NCBI RefSeq assembly: GCF_000218485.1
Contig: NZ_AFPB01000168.1
Location: 60,107 to 124,106 of the forward strand
DNA: 64,000 nt
DNA from: Aquimarina agarivorans
Lineage (GTDB): Bacteria > Bacteroidota > Bacteroidia > Flavobacteriales > Flavobacteriaceae
Direction of reading: 5' to 3'
The stretch's first letter is position 1. Every line of letters begins with the position of its first letter. The notes under the pieces are model-generated. The model saw nothing but the letters and a program-made list of their open reading frames with translations. It was not told where the DNA came from and ran no database searches. The translations under genes were made by a program, and so were the position numbers. Shown here piece after piece: positions 38,119 through 46,911 of this stretch.

Positions 38119-38550
38119 TTATGGAATTAGAATCACATAATCCTGAAGAACTAACCATTTATTTTTAATCCTTACTAATGAATAAAAATTCTTTAATGTA
38201 GGTTTGCCATCACTAGTTAATATAACGTATATAGAAGCCATATTTTCGCCAATCGTTTGAATGTCCTTATAATTAATATGTCTTTTATATCCACCAAACT
38301 TTTTATTTTTTATAAAAGAGATATAGGTAGATTTATCGAGAATAGAAGTAGCGTCTTTTTTATCATCATATAGAACTACTCTAAAGTCAGAGTGAAGATA
38401 TGGCTTTAATTTTTTTGTGTCGTTAATATCTCCAGCATTTAGATAAGATTCCAATGATGATTTCACTTCACTTACATAGTCATCTTGCGCATTAGATTTA
38501 CAAGAGAATAAAATAGCGATTGCTAAAAAAGTTAAAATTTTTGTTTTCAT
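38119..38550 (-). CDS. Small NTF2-like lipoprotein
   Basis: 143 aa. Lipoprotein signal with lipobox LFSC (Cys17), followed by an NTF2/lumazine-binding-like fold (VKSSLESYLNAGDINDTKKLKPYLHSDFRVV ... IGENMASIYVIL ... NFYSLVRIKNKWLVLQDYVIL). No catalytic residues can be named. 58 bp downstream of marR with a MarR-type operator in the gap, so it is the likely regulated gene. Confidence 0.8.
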   Translation of the reverse strand: MKTKILTFLAIAILFSCKSNAQDDYVSEVKSSLESYLNAGDINDTKKLKPYLHSDFRVVLYDDKKDATSILDKSTYISFIKNKKFGGYKRHINYKDIQTIGENMASIYVILTSDGKPTLKNFYSLVRIKNKWLVLQDYVILIP

Positions 38551-38578
38551 AATTTTTGTATTTAAAAGTTAATAATAA

Positions 38579-38596
38579 AGTTAGCTAGACAACTAT
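38579..38596 (-). promoter_or_regulatory. MarR-type operator, downstream gene
   Basis: AGTTAGCTAGACAACTAT matches the site in front of marR (AGTTAGCTAAGCAACTAT) at 16 of 18 positions. It lies upstream of the NTF2-like lipoprotein gene, next to a TTG and a TAACTTTT that could form its promoter. Confidence 0.65.
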
Positions 38597-38608
38597 TTTT
38601 GTTAAAAA

Positions 38609-39034
38609 TTATTTATCTAAATTTTTTCGAATTTTCATTAGAATAGTTCCAATAATTTCTTTTTCTTTTTCGGACAGCTCATTTAAACCTGTGAAACGAA
38701 TTTTTTCAATAATGGGATAAAGGTTATTAATCATTGTTTCCCCTTTTTTGGATATAGTTAGTTCAACTTTTCTAGAATCTGTAGAAGAAGAAGTTTTTAT
38801 AATAAACCCTTTTTTTTCTAAATGATTTACCATTCTTGAGATAGTAGGTTTATCTCTTACAAGTTTTTCTCCAACATCTATTTGATTAATAGATTCATTT
38901 TCATTTATCACATTCATTACTAACCATTGTTCTATTGTAATGTCAATACCTTGAGATTTAAGTACGTTTTGTCCATATTGTCTTATTCTCCTGGCAGTAA
39001 GTTCTATTTGAAAGTAAGTATTATTATTAATCAT
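38609..39034 (-). CDS. MarR-family transcriptional regulator
   Basis: 141 aa. Winged helix: ITIEQWLVMNVINENESINQIDVGEKLVRDKPTISRMVNHLEKKGFI, then the beta wing SSSTDSRKVELTISKKGE. MarR proteins bind palindromes as dimers and release them on ligand binding. Two copies of the same palindrome flank this gene, so it probably controls itself and the lipoprotein gene. Confidence 0.92.
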   Translation of the reverse strand: MINNNTYFQIELTARRIRQYGQNVLKSQGIDITIEQWLVMNVINENESINQIDVGEKLVRDKPTISRMVNHLEKKGFIIKTSSSTDSRKVELTISKKGETMINNLYPIIEKIRFTGLNELSEKEKEIIGTILMKIRKNLDK

Positions 39035-39038
39035 AATG

Positions 39039-39074
39039 CAAATATAGTAAATATAGTTAGCTAAGCAACTATAT
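39039..39074 (-). promoter_or_regulatory. marR promoter overlapped by its operator
   Basis: Operator at 39051-39074: ATATAGTT and AACTATAT arms around AGCTAAGC. On the minus strand TTG inside the operator, a 19-bp spacer and TATATTTG (39039-39046) form a promoter only 4 bp from the ATG, so the mRNA would be nearly leaderless. Operator position between the boxes fits repression. Confidence 0.65.
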
Positions 39075-39203
39075 TTATATTTAATTGGTGTTTTTTTATG
39101 CTTGCAGGTAACATGATTTTACAATGCACGAGTAAACCAAATTGTTTTTTAATCCTTATTTTTAAAGAAAATAGCCATAAAACTCGTAAATTAATTAAAA
39201 TCT

Positions 39204-41123
39204 ATGCGAAAACTATACATCATTACATTATTATTTTTGACTGCTATGAGTGCTTTGGCAAATGATGGTGTCAAAATAAAATCAACAATAAAAGATGTTA
39301 CCCTGTACTTGAGCGGAGCACGCTTAAAACGTACCGCTACTGTTCAATTAAAAAAAGGCAAAAATAAATTGATACTACCTGATTTATCCACTGATATTGA
39401 TGAAAGTAGCATCCAGGTTACTGGATTAGAAAATGTAAATGTCCTTTCAATAAACTACAGCATCAACTACTTGGAAAAGAAAAGTGTCTCAACAAAATTG
39501 CAAGAGTTATTTCTTGAAAAAGAACAGTTACTACTTACAAAGGATCAGTTGGATAATCTACAAACTGGGCTAGAAAAAGAGCTCAATTTGTTACAGTCCA
39601 ACCAACAAGTGAATAGTAATGAAACTGATTTATCACTTGAAAAAATTAAACAAATTTCTAGCTATTATCGTGATCGCACTACAGCCATTTTAAACAGTAA
39701 ATATGCTAATAATATTAAAATTAAAGCATTGAATAAAAAAATAGGGCAATTAAATAATGAAATCAATAAGCTTGAAGGAAATACCCAAGAGGAACGCGGC
39801 GAAATCCTTTTAATCTTAGATACCGATACCCTTACTTCTTTAAATTTAATGATCCATTACAACGTAAAAAATGCAGGGTGGTTTCCTGAATACGATTTAA
39901 AATCAAAAAATATCAATTCAGATTTGGACATCACCTATAAAGCAAACGTGTATCAAAATACTGGAACTGTTTGGAACAATGTTAATGTAAGTTTATCTAC
40001 TGGGGACCCTAGCTTAAATAATAACAAGCCTTTGTTGGAAAGTAAACGGCTTAATTTTGTATACGGTCGCAGATCACCTAATCGAAAGCAGACTACGAAT
40101 TTGAATTACAAATACAATCCTACTGTAAAAAACATAAAAGGTACTGTAACTGGAAATGGTTACCCTTTGCCTGGCGTTACGGTAACTATTCCAGGCACAA
40201 GTAATTCCGCAGTGACTGATTTTAATGGAAATTATGCAATTAGCGTTCCCTCAAACTCTAAAATCATCACATTTGACTATGTAGGTTTTACTTCCGAAAC
40301 CATTCCCATTCATTCATCTATCATTAATGTCAATTTACAGGAGGATGTTGCCGCATTGGAAGAAGTGGTTATTATAGGTTACGGCGAAAAAAAGAAATCA
40401 ACAATTAGTAAAGCCTTGGCAAGTAGAGCTGCAGGAGTTCAAGTAAAAGGTGCTCAGTTTATTAATCAAAGAGCACAAGAAAGCTATAATCAAAATGTAG
40501 AAGCTAAAGAAGAAGGGGTAACAAACACTACGTTTATAATTAAAAAACAATACAGTATCGATTCCAATAATGAAACTACGGCTATAGAAATTGACAAATT
40601 TCAATTACCCACCAAATACACGCATTACGTAGCTCCAGAACTAAACGAGCGTGTATTTTTAACGGCTACGTTATCCAATTGGGAAAAGTTTAATTTGCTT
40701 ACTGGCGAAGCTAATGTATATTTTGAAGGCAATTATGCCGGAAAAGCCCTTATTGAGCCGGACGGTACTACTGAAAAACTTGTGCTTTCTTTAGGAGTGG
40801 ATCCAACAATTAGTGTAACGCGTAAATCACCCCAAAATTTGAAGAGTAAATCCTTTATTGGCACTAATCGAATTGTAGATAAAAGTTTCGAGATTACTGT
40901 GAAGAATAACAAATCTGCCAGTATCAATTTAATTCTGGAAGACCGTATCCCCATTTCTGACAACAAAGAAATTAAAGTTGAAGATGTAGTGATTAATGAT
41001 GCTAAATACGATTCCAAAAAGGGTATTTTAAAATGGGTGCTTGCCATTCCGAGCAACCAAGTTGTTAAAAAAGAATTTAGTTATCGAGTAAAATTCCCCA
41101 AGGGAAATCGTATTAATTTATAA
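39204..41123 (+). CDS. DUF4139 (MuiA-like) protein with inserted carboxypeptidase-regulatory domain
   Basis: 639 aa. Signal peptide (to ALA), N-terminal DUF4140 (KSTIKDVTLYLSGARLKRTATVQLKKGKNKLILPDLS), a coiled coil (~95-195), then the DUF4139 core starting MIHYNVKNAGWFPEYDLKS. Between residues ~313 and ~410 sits a CarboxypepD_reg-like domain (IKGTVTGNGYPLPGVTVTIPG, TDFNGNYAISVP, FDYVGFTSE) ending in EEVVIIGYGEKKKST, the linker that normally leads to a TonB plug. DUF4139 then resumes (FIIKKQYSIDSNNETTAIEIDKFQLPTKYTHYVAPELNERVFL). Function unknown; envelope-associated. Confidence 0.87.
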   Translation: MRKLYIITLLFLTAMSALANDGVKIKSTIKDVTLYLSGARLKRTATVQLKKGKNKLILPDLSTDIDESSIQVTGLENVNVLSINYSINYLEKKSVSTKLQELFLEKEQLLLTKDQLDNLQTGLEKELNLLQSNQQVNSNETDLSLEKIKQISSYYRDRTTAILNSKYANNIKIKALNKKIGQLNNEINKLEGNTQEERGEILLILDTDTLTSLNLMIHYNVKNAGWFPEYDLKSKNINSDLDITYKANVYQNTGTVWNNVNVSLSTGDPSLNNNKPLLESKRLNFVYGRRSPNRKQTTNLNYKYNPTVKNIKGTVTGNGYPLPGVTVTIPGTSNSAVTDFNGNYAISVPSNSKIITFDYVGFTSETIPIHSSIINVNLQEDVAALEEVVIIGYGEKKKSTISKALASRAAGVQVKGAQFINQRAQESYNQNVEAKEEGVTNTTFIIKKQYSIDSNNETTAIEIDKFQLPTKYTHYVAPELNERVFLTATLSNWEKFNLLTGEANVYFEGNYAGKALIEPDGTTEKLVLSLGVDPTISVTRKSPQNLKSKSFIGTNRIVDKSFEITVKNNKSASINLILEDRIPISDNKEIKVEDVVINDAKYDSKKGILKWVLAIPSNQVVKKEFSYRVKFPKGNRINL

Positions 41124-41209
41124 CAGTAGTCTTATACATGTTTCATCTTTAATTAGTTAAATTTGGATTCTAAACTCTAGAATATTTTGCATTTTTAAAA
41201 TAACAGCTA

Positions 41210-41752
41210 ATGAAAAAATCAATAGCCCTACTCCGAGGTATTAATGTGGGAGGAAAAAGAAAAGTACTTATGCAGGATTTAAAGTTACTTTTTGAAAATA
41301 TAGGATATGCTGAGGTGTCTACTTATATCCAAAGTGGAAATGTAATTTTTAATGCTACCAAAAGCGAGCCTACCGTTAAAGTTGCTAACAAGATTGAAGC
41401 TGCAATTTCCAAAACCTATGGTTTTGATGTGCCTGTAGTTGTTATTTCAGCCAAAGCTTTAAAAAATGCGGTACAGGAAAATCCTTTTTTAACGGATGAT
41501 ACGGTACTAACGGAACAATTGCACCTGACATTTTTAAAAGAAACACCAGATCTTGAGTTGCTTTTAAAAATGTCAGAAGCTGTTTCAACTGAAGATAAGT
41601 TCAAGGTTTTGGGCAACGTAGTGTATTTGTATTGCCAGGGTAAATATCATAAGTCAAAGTTGAGTAATCAGTTTTTTGAAAGTAAACTGAAAATTTCAGC
41701 CACTACCCGAAATTGGAAAACCTCGCAAAAATTAGCCGAACTAAGTAGTTAA
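41210..41752 (+). CDS. DUF1697 protein
   Basis: 180 aa. Signature start MKKSIALLRGINVGGKRKVLM with DLKLLFENIGYAEVSTYIQSGNVIF; later blocks ALKNAVQENPF and YCQGKYHKSKL ... TTRNWKTSQKL. Widespread cytoplasmic family of unknown function. Its end overlaps the convergent xth gene by 12 bp (41741-41752). Confidence 0.95.
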   Translation: MKKSIALLRGINVGGKRKVLMQDLKLLFENIGYAEVSTYIQSGNVIFNATKSEPTVKVANKIEAAISKTYGFDVPVVVISAKALKNAVQENPFLTDDTVLTEQLHLTFLKETPDLELLLKMSEAVSTEDKFKVLGNVVYLYCQGKYHKSKLSNQFFESKLKISATTRNWKTSQKLAELSS

Positions 41753-42505
41753 TTCAACCAAAATAGGACAATGATCGCTATGTTTTGCTTCCGATAATAT
41801 TAATGCCCTGCTTAACTTCTCCCGTAAGGGTGCAGTGACCATTCCGTAATCCAATCGCCAGCCTTTATTATTTGCACGGGAATTGGCACGGTAGCTCCAC
41901 CAACTATAATTATGAGGTTCAGTATTAAATTCCCTAAAAGAATCAATAAAACCACTGTCAATAAATTTGCTCAACCATTCGCGCTCCTCAGGTAAAAAAC
42001 CAGATACTTTTTTGTTACGCACTGGATCATGAATGTCAATAGCTTGATGACAAATATTATAATCGCCACAAACTAGTAGGTTAGGAATCGTTTTACGTAG
42101 TTCCGATAAGTATTCTAAAATATCATCCATGTATTTAAATTTGTGTTCCAACCGAGCTACGTTTGTCCCACTAGGCAAATACATACTCATTACTGAAAAA
42201 TCATTGAAATCCGCACGAATATTGCGCCCTTCAAAATCCATATGTTCAATACCTGTACCGTAAGCTACGTGATTGGGTTCGGTTTTAGACAAAATAGCTA
42301 CTCCGCTATACCCCTTTTTTTGTGCGCTATACCAATAGCAGTACTTGTAACCAGCTTCATGAAAAAGGGACAAATCCAACTGATCTTCCTGCGCTTTTAT
42401 TTCTTGCAAGCAAATAACATCTGGATCAGCACTAACAAGCCATTCAATAAATCCTTTTTTTAATGCCGCGCGTATGCCGTTTACGTTATATGATATGATT
42501 TTCAT
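41741..42505 (-). CDS. xth: Exodeoxyribonuclease III
   Basis: 254 aa. AP endonuclease/EEP fold: MKIISYNVNGIRAALKKGFIEWL, DVICLQEIKAQ (catalytic Glu), GVAILSK, LLVCGDYNICHQAIDIHDP, GWRLDYGMVT and KHSDHCPI. Repairs abasic sites and trims 3' ends. Overlaps the convergent DUF1697 gene by 12 bp. Confidence 0.96.
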   Translation of the reverse strand: MKIISYNVNGIRAALKKGFIEWLVSADPDVICLQEIKAQEDQLDLSLFHEAGYKYCYWYSAQKKGYSGVAILSKTEPNHVAYGTGIEHMDFEGRNIRADFNDFSVMSMYLPSGTNVARLEHKFKYMDDILEYLSELRKTIPNLLVCGDYNICHQAIDIHDPVRNKKVSGFLPEEREWLSKFIDSGFIDSFREFNTEPHNYSWWSYRANSRANNKGWRLDYGMVTAPLREKLSRALILSEAKHSDHCPILVELTT

Positions 42506-42646
42506 TTTTATTTTTTGATTTCATTTATACTTAATAAAAGTATAAGATAATTTGGTTATTAAGTTTAAAAATAAAGCCTTTCACCTTTTAAAATTAAACG
42601 AATAATAGACATCTCACCTTCCAAAACAGACAACTCATCAAAACAA

Positions 42647-43876
42647 CTAATTCTCTTCGCCATTTGAGTACACCACGTACTCCTCGGGGTACAAAAAGTT
42701 ATTGTAAGGGAATCGAGTGACGTGAATATCTCTAACCTCCTGATATACCCGTTTGCGGAAACTTTCCATATTCTCTTTTTCTACCGCCGAAATAAACAAA
42801 GCTTTATCCCCAATTTTACTCATCCAAGTCTGTTGCCAATCATCAAGGGTGTAGTGTGCCTTAGTGGGTTCTGTAGTTAAATCATCTTCCTCAATGGTTT
42901 CGTGCGTGTAAGCGTCTATTTTATTAAATACCATGATGGTACGCTTGTCTTTGCAGTCAATTTCGTTTAAAATAGTGTTTACGGATTCGATATGATCTTC
43001 AAATTGCGGATGCGAAATATCAACAACGTGGAGTAACAAATCTGCTTCTCTAACCTCATCCAGCGTACTCTTAAAACTTTCAACCAGCTGCGTGGGTAAT
43101 TTTCTAATAAATCCAACGGTATCACTCAGTAAAAAAGGCAAATTACCAATAACTACTTTGCGTACCGTAGTATCCAGGGTGGCAAAAAGTTTATTTTCGG
43201 CAAATACGTTACTTTTGGAAATCACATTCATTAAGGTGGACTTCCCAACATTGGTATAACCTACCAAAGCCACACGTACCAATTTACCACGATTACCGCG
43301 CTGCGTAGCCATTTGGCGATCTATAGTTTTTAGCTTGTTTTTAAGCAACGAAATCCGATCCCGCACAATACGTCTATCCGTTTCAATTTCCGTTTCACCA
43401 GGTCCGCGCATACCAATACCTCCTTTTTGGCGCTCCAGGTGCGTCCACATACCCGCTAATCGGGGTAGTAAATATTGGTACTGTGCCAGTTCCACTTGGG
43501 TGCGGGCATAGCTGGTTTGTGCCCGCTGCGCAAAAATATCCAAAATCAAATTGGTACGGTCAATAATTTTTGCTTTAAGTATTTTTTCAATGTTTTTTTG
43601 TTGCGAGGGGGTAAGTTCATCATCAAAAACTACCGTTCCAATATCATGTTGCTCCACGTAGGCTTGTACCTCTTCCATTTTCCCCGAACCAATAAAGGTT
43701 TTGGAATTTGGCATTTGCATTTTCTGCGTAAAGCGTTTGACCACTTCGCCACCAGCAGTAAAGGTTAAAAACTCCAATTCGTCCAAAAACTCAGTAAGCT
43801 TATCTTCGTTTTGATTTTGAGTAACAATTCCTATTAAAATGGCTTTTTCGTAAGCTATTTCCGTTTTTTCTAACAT
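42647..43876 (-). CDS. hflX: GTPase HflX
   Basis: 409 aa. N-terminal HflX domain (FLDELEFLTFTAGGEVVKRFTQKMQMPNSKTFIGSGK), the coiled linker with WTHLERQKGGIGMRGPGETEIETDRR, and a G domain with VALVGYTNVGKSTLMN (G1), LSDTVGFIRKLPTQLVESFKSTL (G3) and VFNKIDAY (G4). Ribosome-associated GTPase that splits stalled ribosomes under stress. Single gene. Confidence 0.97.
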   Translation of the reverse strand: MLEKTEIAYEKAILIGIVTQNQNEDKLTEFLDELEFLTFTAGGEVVKRFTQKMQMPNSKTFIGSGKMEEVQAYVEQHDIGTVVFDDELTPSQQKNIEKILKAKIIDRTNLILDIFAQRAQTSYARTQVELAQYQYLLPRLAGMWTHLERQKGGIGMRGPGETEIETDRRIVRDRISLLKNKLKTIDRQMATQRGNRGKLVRVALVGYTNVGKSTLMNVISKSNVFAENKLFATLDTTVRKVVIGNLPFLLSDTVGFIRKLPTQLVESFKSTLDEVREADLLLHVVDISHPQFEDHIESVNTILNEIDCKDKRTIMVFNKIDAYTHETIEEDDLTTEPTKAHYTLDDWQQTWMSKIGDKALFISAVEKENMESFRKRVYQEVRDIHVTRFPYNNFLYPEEYVVYSNGEEN

Positions 43877-44013
43877 GCACTTTTAATTATTGTACAAAGA
43901 TACAACAAAGCAGTGTCTTGTATTTTTGTATTTTGCGTGTTATAAAATAATAAACGAGCTGTACATACATCGTTTGAAATTGATATCCACAAGTAAAAAT
44001 TACCGTTTCATTC

Positions 44014-44991
44014 ATGAAATACAAAAACTATAAAACCAAGCATACTACTGATTTTTTTACGGTAGCTTTTTACAATATTGAAAACTTATTTGACACCTCA
44101 AATGATCCAAATACACTAGATGACGATTTTTTGCCAGAATCTGAAAAACAGTGGAACGAAAAACGCTACAGTAAAAAAGTGTTTAAAATTGGTACGGCAA
44201 TTTCAAATATTGGTTTTGAGCAAACTGGGAAGGCTCCGGTTTTAATTGGTTTGGCCGAAGTAGAAAACTTAAAGGTAGTACAAGACTTAACCCAATCCCG
44301 ACATTTAAAAAATAAAGGCTACGGAATTGTACATTTTGATTCCCCCGATGAGCGCGGAATTGATGTAGCGCTACTTTACCAAAAAGCCTATTTTAAGGTA
44401 ACTCATCAGGAAGCTGTATCACTTTACGTGGAAGGTTACCAGGGCGAGGTGGATCACACTCGGGATATTTTATGGGTAAGTGGTTTCCTTAACGGAGAAA
44501 AAATACATGTGTTAGTCAACCATTGGCCCTCGCGCAGGGATGGTGCCGATTTAACCGAGTATAAACGCATTGCTGCCGCAGAAAGAAACCGTGAAATTGT
44601 AGACAAAATAAGAGGAGAAGAAGGCGAAGCAGCCAAAATTATTATCATGGGCGATTTTAATGATGATCCTATTGATACTAGTGTGAAAAAGCATTTGGTA
44701 CAAACCGATTTTTACAATCCTATGGAAAAATTATTGACCCGTTCAAGCGGAAGTTTGTCCTACCGCGGCGCATGGAATTTATTTGATCAAATTATTTTTA
44801 GCAACAGCTTTCATAAATACGAAGCCGGAACACACTCTTTTGCCAATGCTAAAATATTTGACGACGACTTTTTAAAAATCTACCGCGGACGCTATAAAGG
44901 CACGCCATTTCGTACCTATGTAGGCCGACGCTACAAAGGAGGTTATAGCGATCATTTTCCTGTGTTTATTCAATTGAAATTAAATGATTGA
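44014..44991 (+). CDS. Endonuclease/exonuclease/phosphatase family protein
   Basis: 325 aa, no signal peptide. EEP fold: VAFYNIENLFDTSNDPN at the start, LIGLAEVENL (catalytic Glu), VNHWPSRRDG, IIIMGDFNDDPID and GYSDHFPVFIQL. It has the Flavobacteriia form (short loop DDDFLPESEKQWNEKRYSKKV). Phosphodiesterase or nuclease; substrate unknown. Last conserved gene before the accessory island. Confidence 0.93.
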   Translation: MKYKNYKTKHTTDFFTVAFYNIENLFDTSNDPNTLDDDFLPESEKQWNEKRYSKKVFKIGTAISNIGFEQTGKAPVLIGLAEVENLKVVQDLTQSRHLKNKGYGIVHFDSPDERGIDVALLYQKAYFKVTHQEAVSLYVEGYQGEVDHTRDILWVSGFLNGEKIHVLVNHWPSRRDGADLTEYKRIAAAERNREIVDKIRGEEGEAAKIIIMGDFNDDPIDTSVKKHLVQTDFYNPMEKLLTRSSGSLSYRGAWNLFDQIIFSNSFHKYEAGTHSFANAKIFDDDFLKIYRGRYKGTPFRTYVGRRYKGGYSDHFPVFIQLKLND

Positions 44992-45376
44992 GTTTTTTCA
45001 TGAGCTTAGCAAGCCATTAGTTACTAATTAATTGATTTTGGTAGTACAAACAACTTTTTTTACTATAAATAGTCAATAATGATGCTTTTGATTATAGCAG
45101 GGCATTTGATTTTTTTATGATAGAATAGTAGTTCGCTTTTTAATTCTAGGACTAATTTTATCAAACTCAACTATATATTTTTTAAAATTTACTTACAAAT
45201 CCAAATCTAAGGGATTTATATCATTGAAATATAGATAGTTGACTAGAAATAGAAACTTAAATTGTTGGGTAGTAATTGAAATTATGATAGTTTTGAGATA
45301 TAAAAGATATGTGTAACTGGGTGTACGTATTTAGTTGTCGTGTATAATGCGGAAAACGCACAAAAACAGTAATTAA
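44992..45376. other. AT-rich gap at the left border of the accessory island
   Basis: 385 bp, no gene. Near the right end are GTTGTCG (45334-45340), similar to the GTTG ends of the repeats between the following genes, and a small TGCG/CGCA hairpin (~45348). Nothing else found. Confidence 0.4.
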
Positions 45377-46591
45377 ATGACATCAGAAAGTTTTACAAAT
45401 CATAATATATTTGACAGATTAAATTCATTAAAAGAGATTTTGGGAAATGATGATGTCAAAGATAAAATTGACCTTGAAAAGCTTTCTTTTTTTCAGACTG
45501 TGTTCTCATACATCAATCAACGGGTCAAGTTGACAATTCCAGATTTAGTCCAACAAGCTGAATTGGATGCACTAAGTAATGAGTTAAATGCAGGAATTAC
45601 ACAAATAAATAGTTTTTCAGGTAGTAACAATGTCGGACATTTAACTAATGCAGTTAATAATTTCAATACAGCAATAAACAGAATTAAAGGATTTCCAATA
45701 CCAGTAGCAAAAGCTGATTTTAATTTTTCTCGTAAGATTTCGGAGTTTGAAAAAACAGCTACAAGCAAATACAACTCACTAGAAAAGCAAAAAGAAAAAC
45801 TTGAAAATTCAATTTCCGAATTTGAGAAAGATTTAGTAAATAAGGAAGCAGAAATTCAAAGACTATTAAAATTAATTGAATCTAAAGAAATAGAAATTCA
45901 AAATCTTTCATCAACTTTCAGGACAGATTTTGATAATATAAAAACTACTCATAACCAAAGCTTTCAGAACGACAAAACAACTTTCCGAAATGAAATTGAT
46001 ACTATCAAAGAACTTTTTCGCGAAGATAGTGATCAATTAAAAAGTAGTATTAATACTGATACTTCAAATCTAGTAACTAAACTAGAAACTAAGTATACAG
46101 AGGCTAAAAAATTAGTGAATCTAATTGGAAATGTAGGAGTAACAGGAAATTATCAAAACATAGCGAACAGTCATAAGTCTAGTGCAAATTTTTGGCGTTT
46201 TATGGCAATCGTATTTATGTCTGTGTTTTCAGGGCTATTAGTTTGGACAATAATTGACCTAAGTGCAGAAGGTTTTGATTGGACAAAATCGTTAATAAGA
46301 TTATTTGCAGCTGCTGCGTTATCATATCCAGCTACATACGCTGCTCGTGAATCTTCAAAACATAGAAAGTTAGAAACTATTAATCGAAATGCTGAATTGG
46401 AATTAGCTTCAATTAATCCATTTATTGAAGGTCTTGCTGACGATAAAAAACAAATAATTAAAGAAAAACTGGTGGAAAAGTATTTTGGAAATAACAAAAA
46501 TAATGACTTTTTAGACTTAAAAGATACTGAGGGTTTATCAATTCCAGCAATAGAGAAATTATTGAATGCGGTAGCTAAACTGAAAGGATAG
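45377..46591 (+). CDS. Coiled-coil protein with two membrane helices, unknown function
   Basis: 404 aa. Residues ~1-110 form a helical N-domain, and ~118-240 a long coiled coil (YNSLEKQKEKLENSISEFEKDL, NKEAEIQRLLKLIESKEIEIQNL). Two hydrophobic helices follow at ~270-320 (WRFMAIVFMSVFSGLLVWTI, LIRLFAAAALSYPATYAA), then a cytoplasmic-looking tail (RESSKHRKLETINRNAELELASINPFIEG). I recall similar tails in scattered accessory-region proteins but no named family. Bounded by attC-like sequence on the right; gene is not shared with the housekeeping neighbours. A membrane-tethered sensor or defence role is possible but not shown. Confidence 0.75.
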   Translation: MTSESFTNHNIFDRLNSLKEILGNDDVKDKIDLEKLSFFQTVFSYINQRVKLTIPDLVQQAELDALSNELNAGITQINSFSGSNNVGHLTNAVNNFNTAINRIKGFPIPVAKADFNFSRKISEFEKTATSKYNSLEKQKEKLENSISEFEKDLVNKEAEIQRLLKLIESKEIEIQNLSSTFRTDFDNIKTTHNQSFQNDKTTFRNEIDTIKELFREDSDQLKSSINTDTSNLVTKLETKYTEAKKLVNLIGNVGVTGNYQNIANSHKSSANFWRFMAIVFMSVFSGLLVWTIIDLSAEGFDWTKSLIRLFAAAALSYPATYAARESSKHRKLETINRNAELELASINPFIEGLADDKKQIIKEKLVEKYFGNNKNNDFLDLKDTEGLSIPAIEKLLNAVAKLKG

Positions 46592-46600
46592 CACTATATA

Positions 46601-46656
46601 TAACACCTAAAGCATTCGTCTTGCCAATAGGCTAGACGATAAATACGATGTTGACC
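46601..46656 (+). repeat. attC-like direct repeat, copy 1
   Basis: TAACACCTAAAGCATT, then an inner hairpin TCGTCT-TGCC / GGCT-AGACGA around AATA, then AAATACGATGTTGACC. Outer AACACC and GATGTT can pair. Copy 2 at 47867 shares ~31 of 34 bases of the left half. Flanks the Fic gene on its 5' side. Confidence 0.55.
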
Positions 46657-46722
46657 AATGCCAAAAAGATCATAAAATGATAGGTGCAAATACTTGTTCA
46701 TTTTTTCGATAGCTGCATTGTG

Positions 46723-46756
46723 TTTTATTTTCATAGCCCAAGCTATGGAAATAAAA
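46723..46756. repeat. Inverted repeat in front of the Fic gene
   Basis: TTTTATTTTCATAGC (46723-46737), a CCAA loop, and GCTATGGAAATAAAA (46742-46756); 14 of 15 pairs. No T run, so not a simple terminator. Confidence 0.75.
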
Positions 46757-46885
46757 TACGGCATTGATCTTAAAATCTTAAAAAAAAGCAAAAGGTGTAT
46801 TTCTGTCCAACTTGCTATATATTTAAGATTACGACCAATAAAAACAACAAATTATCCTTCTTTTATAACTCAAAGATGTTATTTT

Positions 46886-46909
46886 TGATACTATCAAATG
46901 ATACTATTG
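46886..46909 (+). promoter_or_regulatory. Operator-like double site before fic
   Basis: TGATACTATCA (a perfect 5+1+5 palindrome) is followed after two bases by TGATACTATTG. The nine-base core TGATACTAT repeats with a 13-bp period and ends two bases before the ATG. The Fic protein has a C-terminal helix-turn-helix region that could bind it. Confidence 0.45.
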
Positions 46910-46911
46910 TC

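Noticed and set aside
45300..45345. A complete attC-like element left of the coiled-coil gene
   Set aside because: Only a GTTGTCG end is visible; the left half and inner hairpin are not convincing.
46594..46791. 65-aa minus-strand frame after the coiled-coil gene
   Set aside because: It consists of the attC-like repeat and the nearby inverted repeat read backwards; no independent coding evidence.
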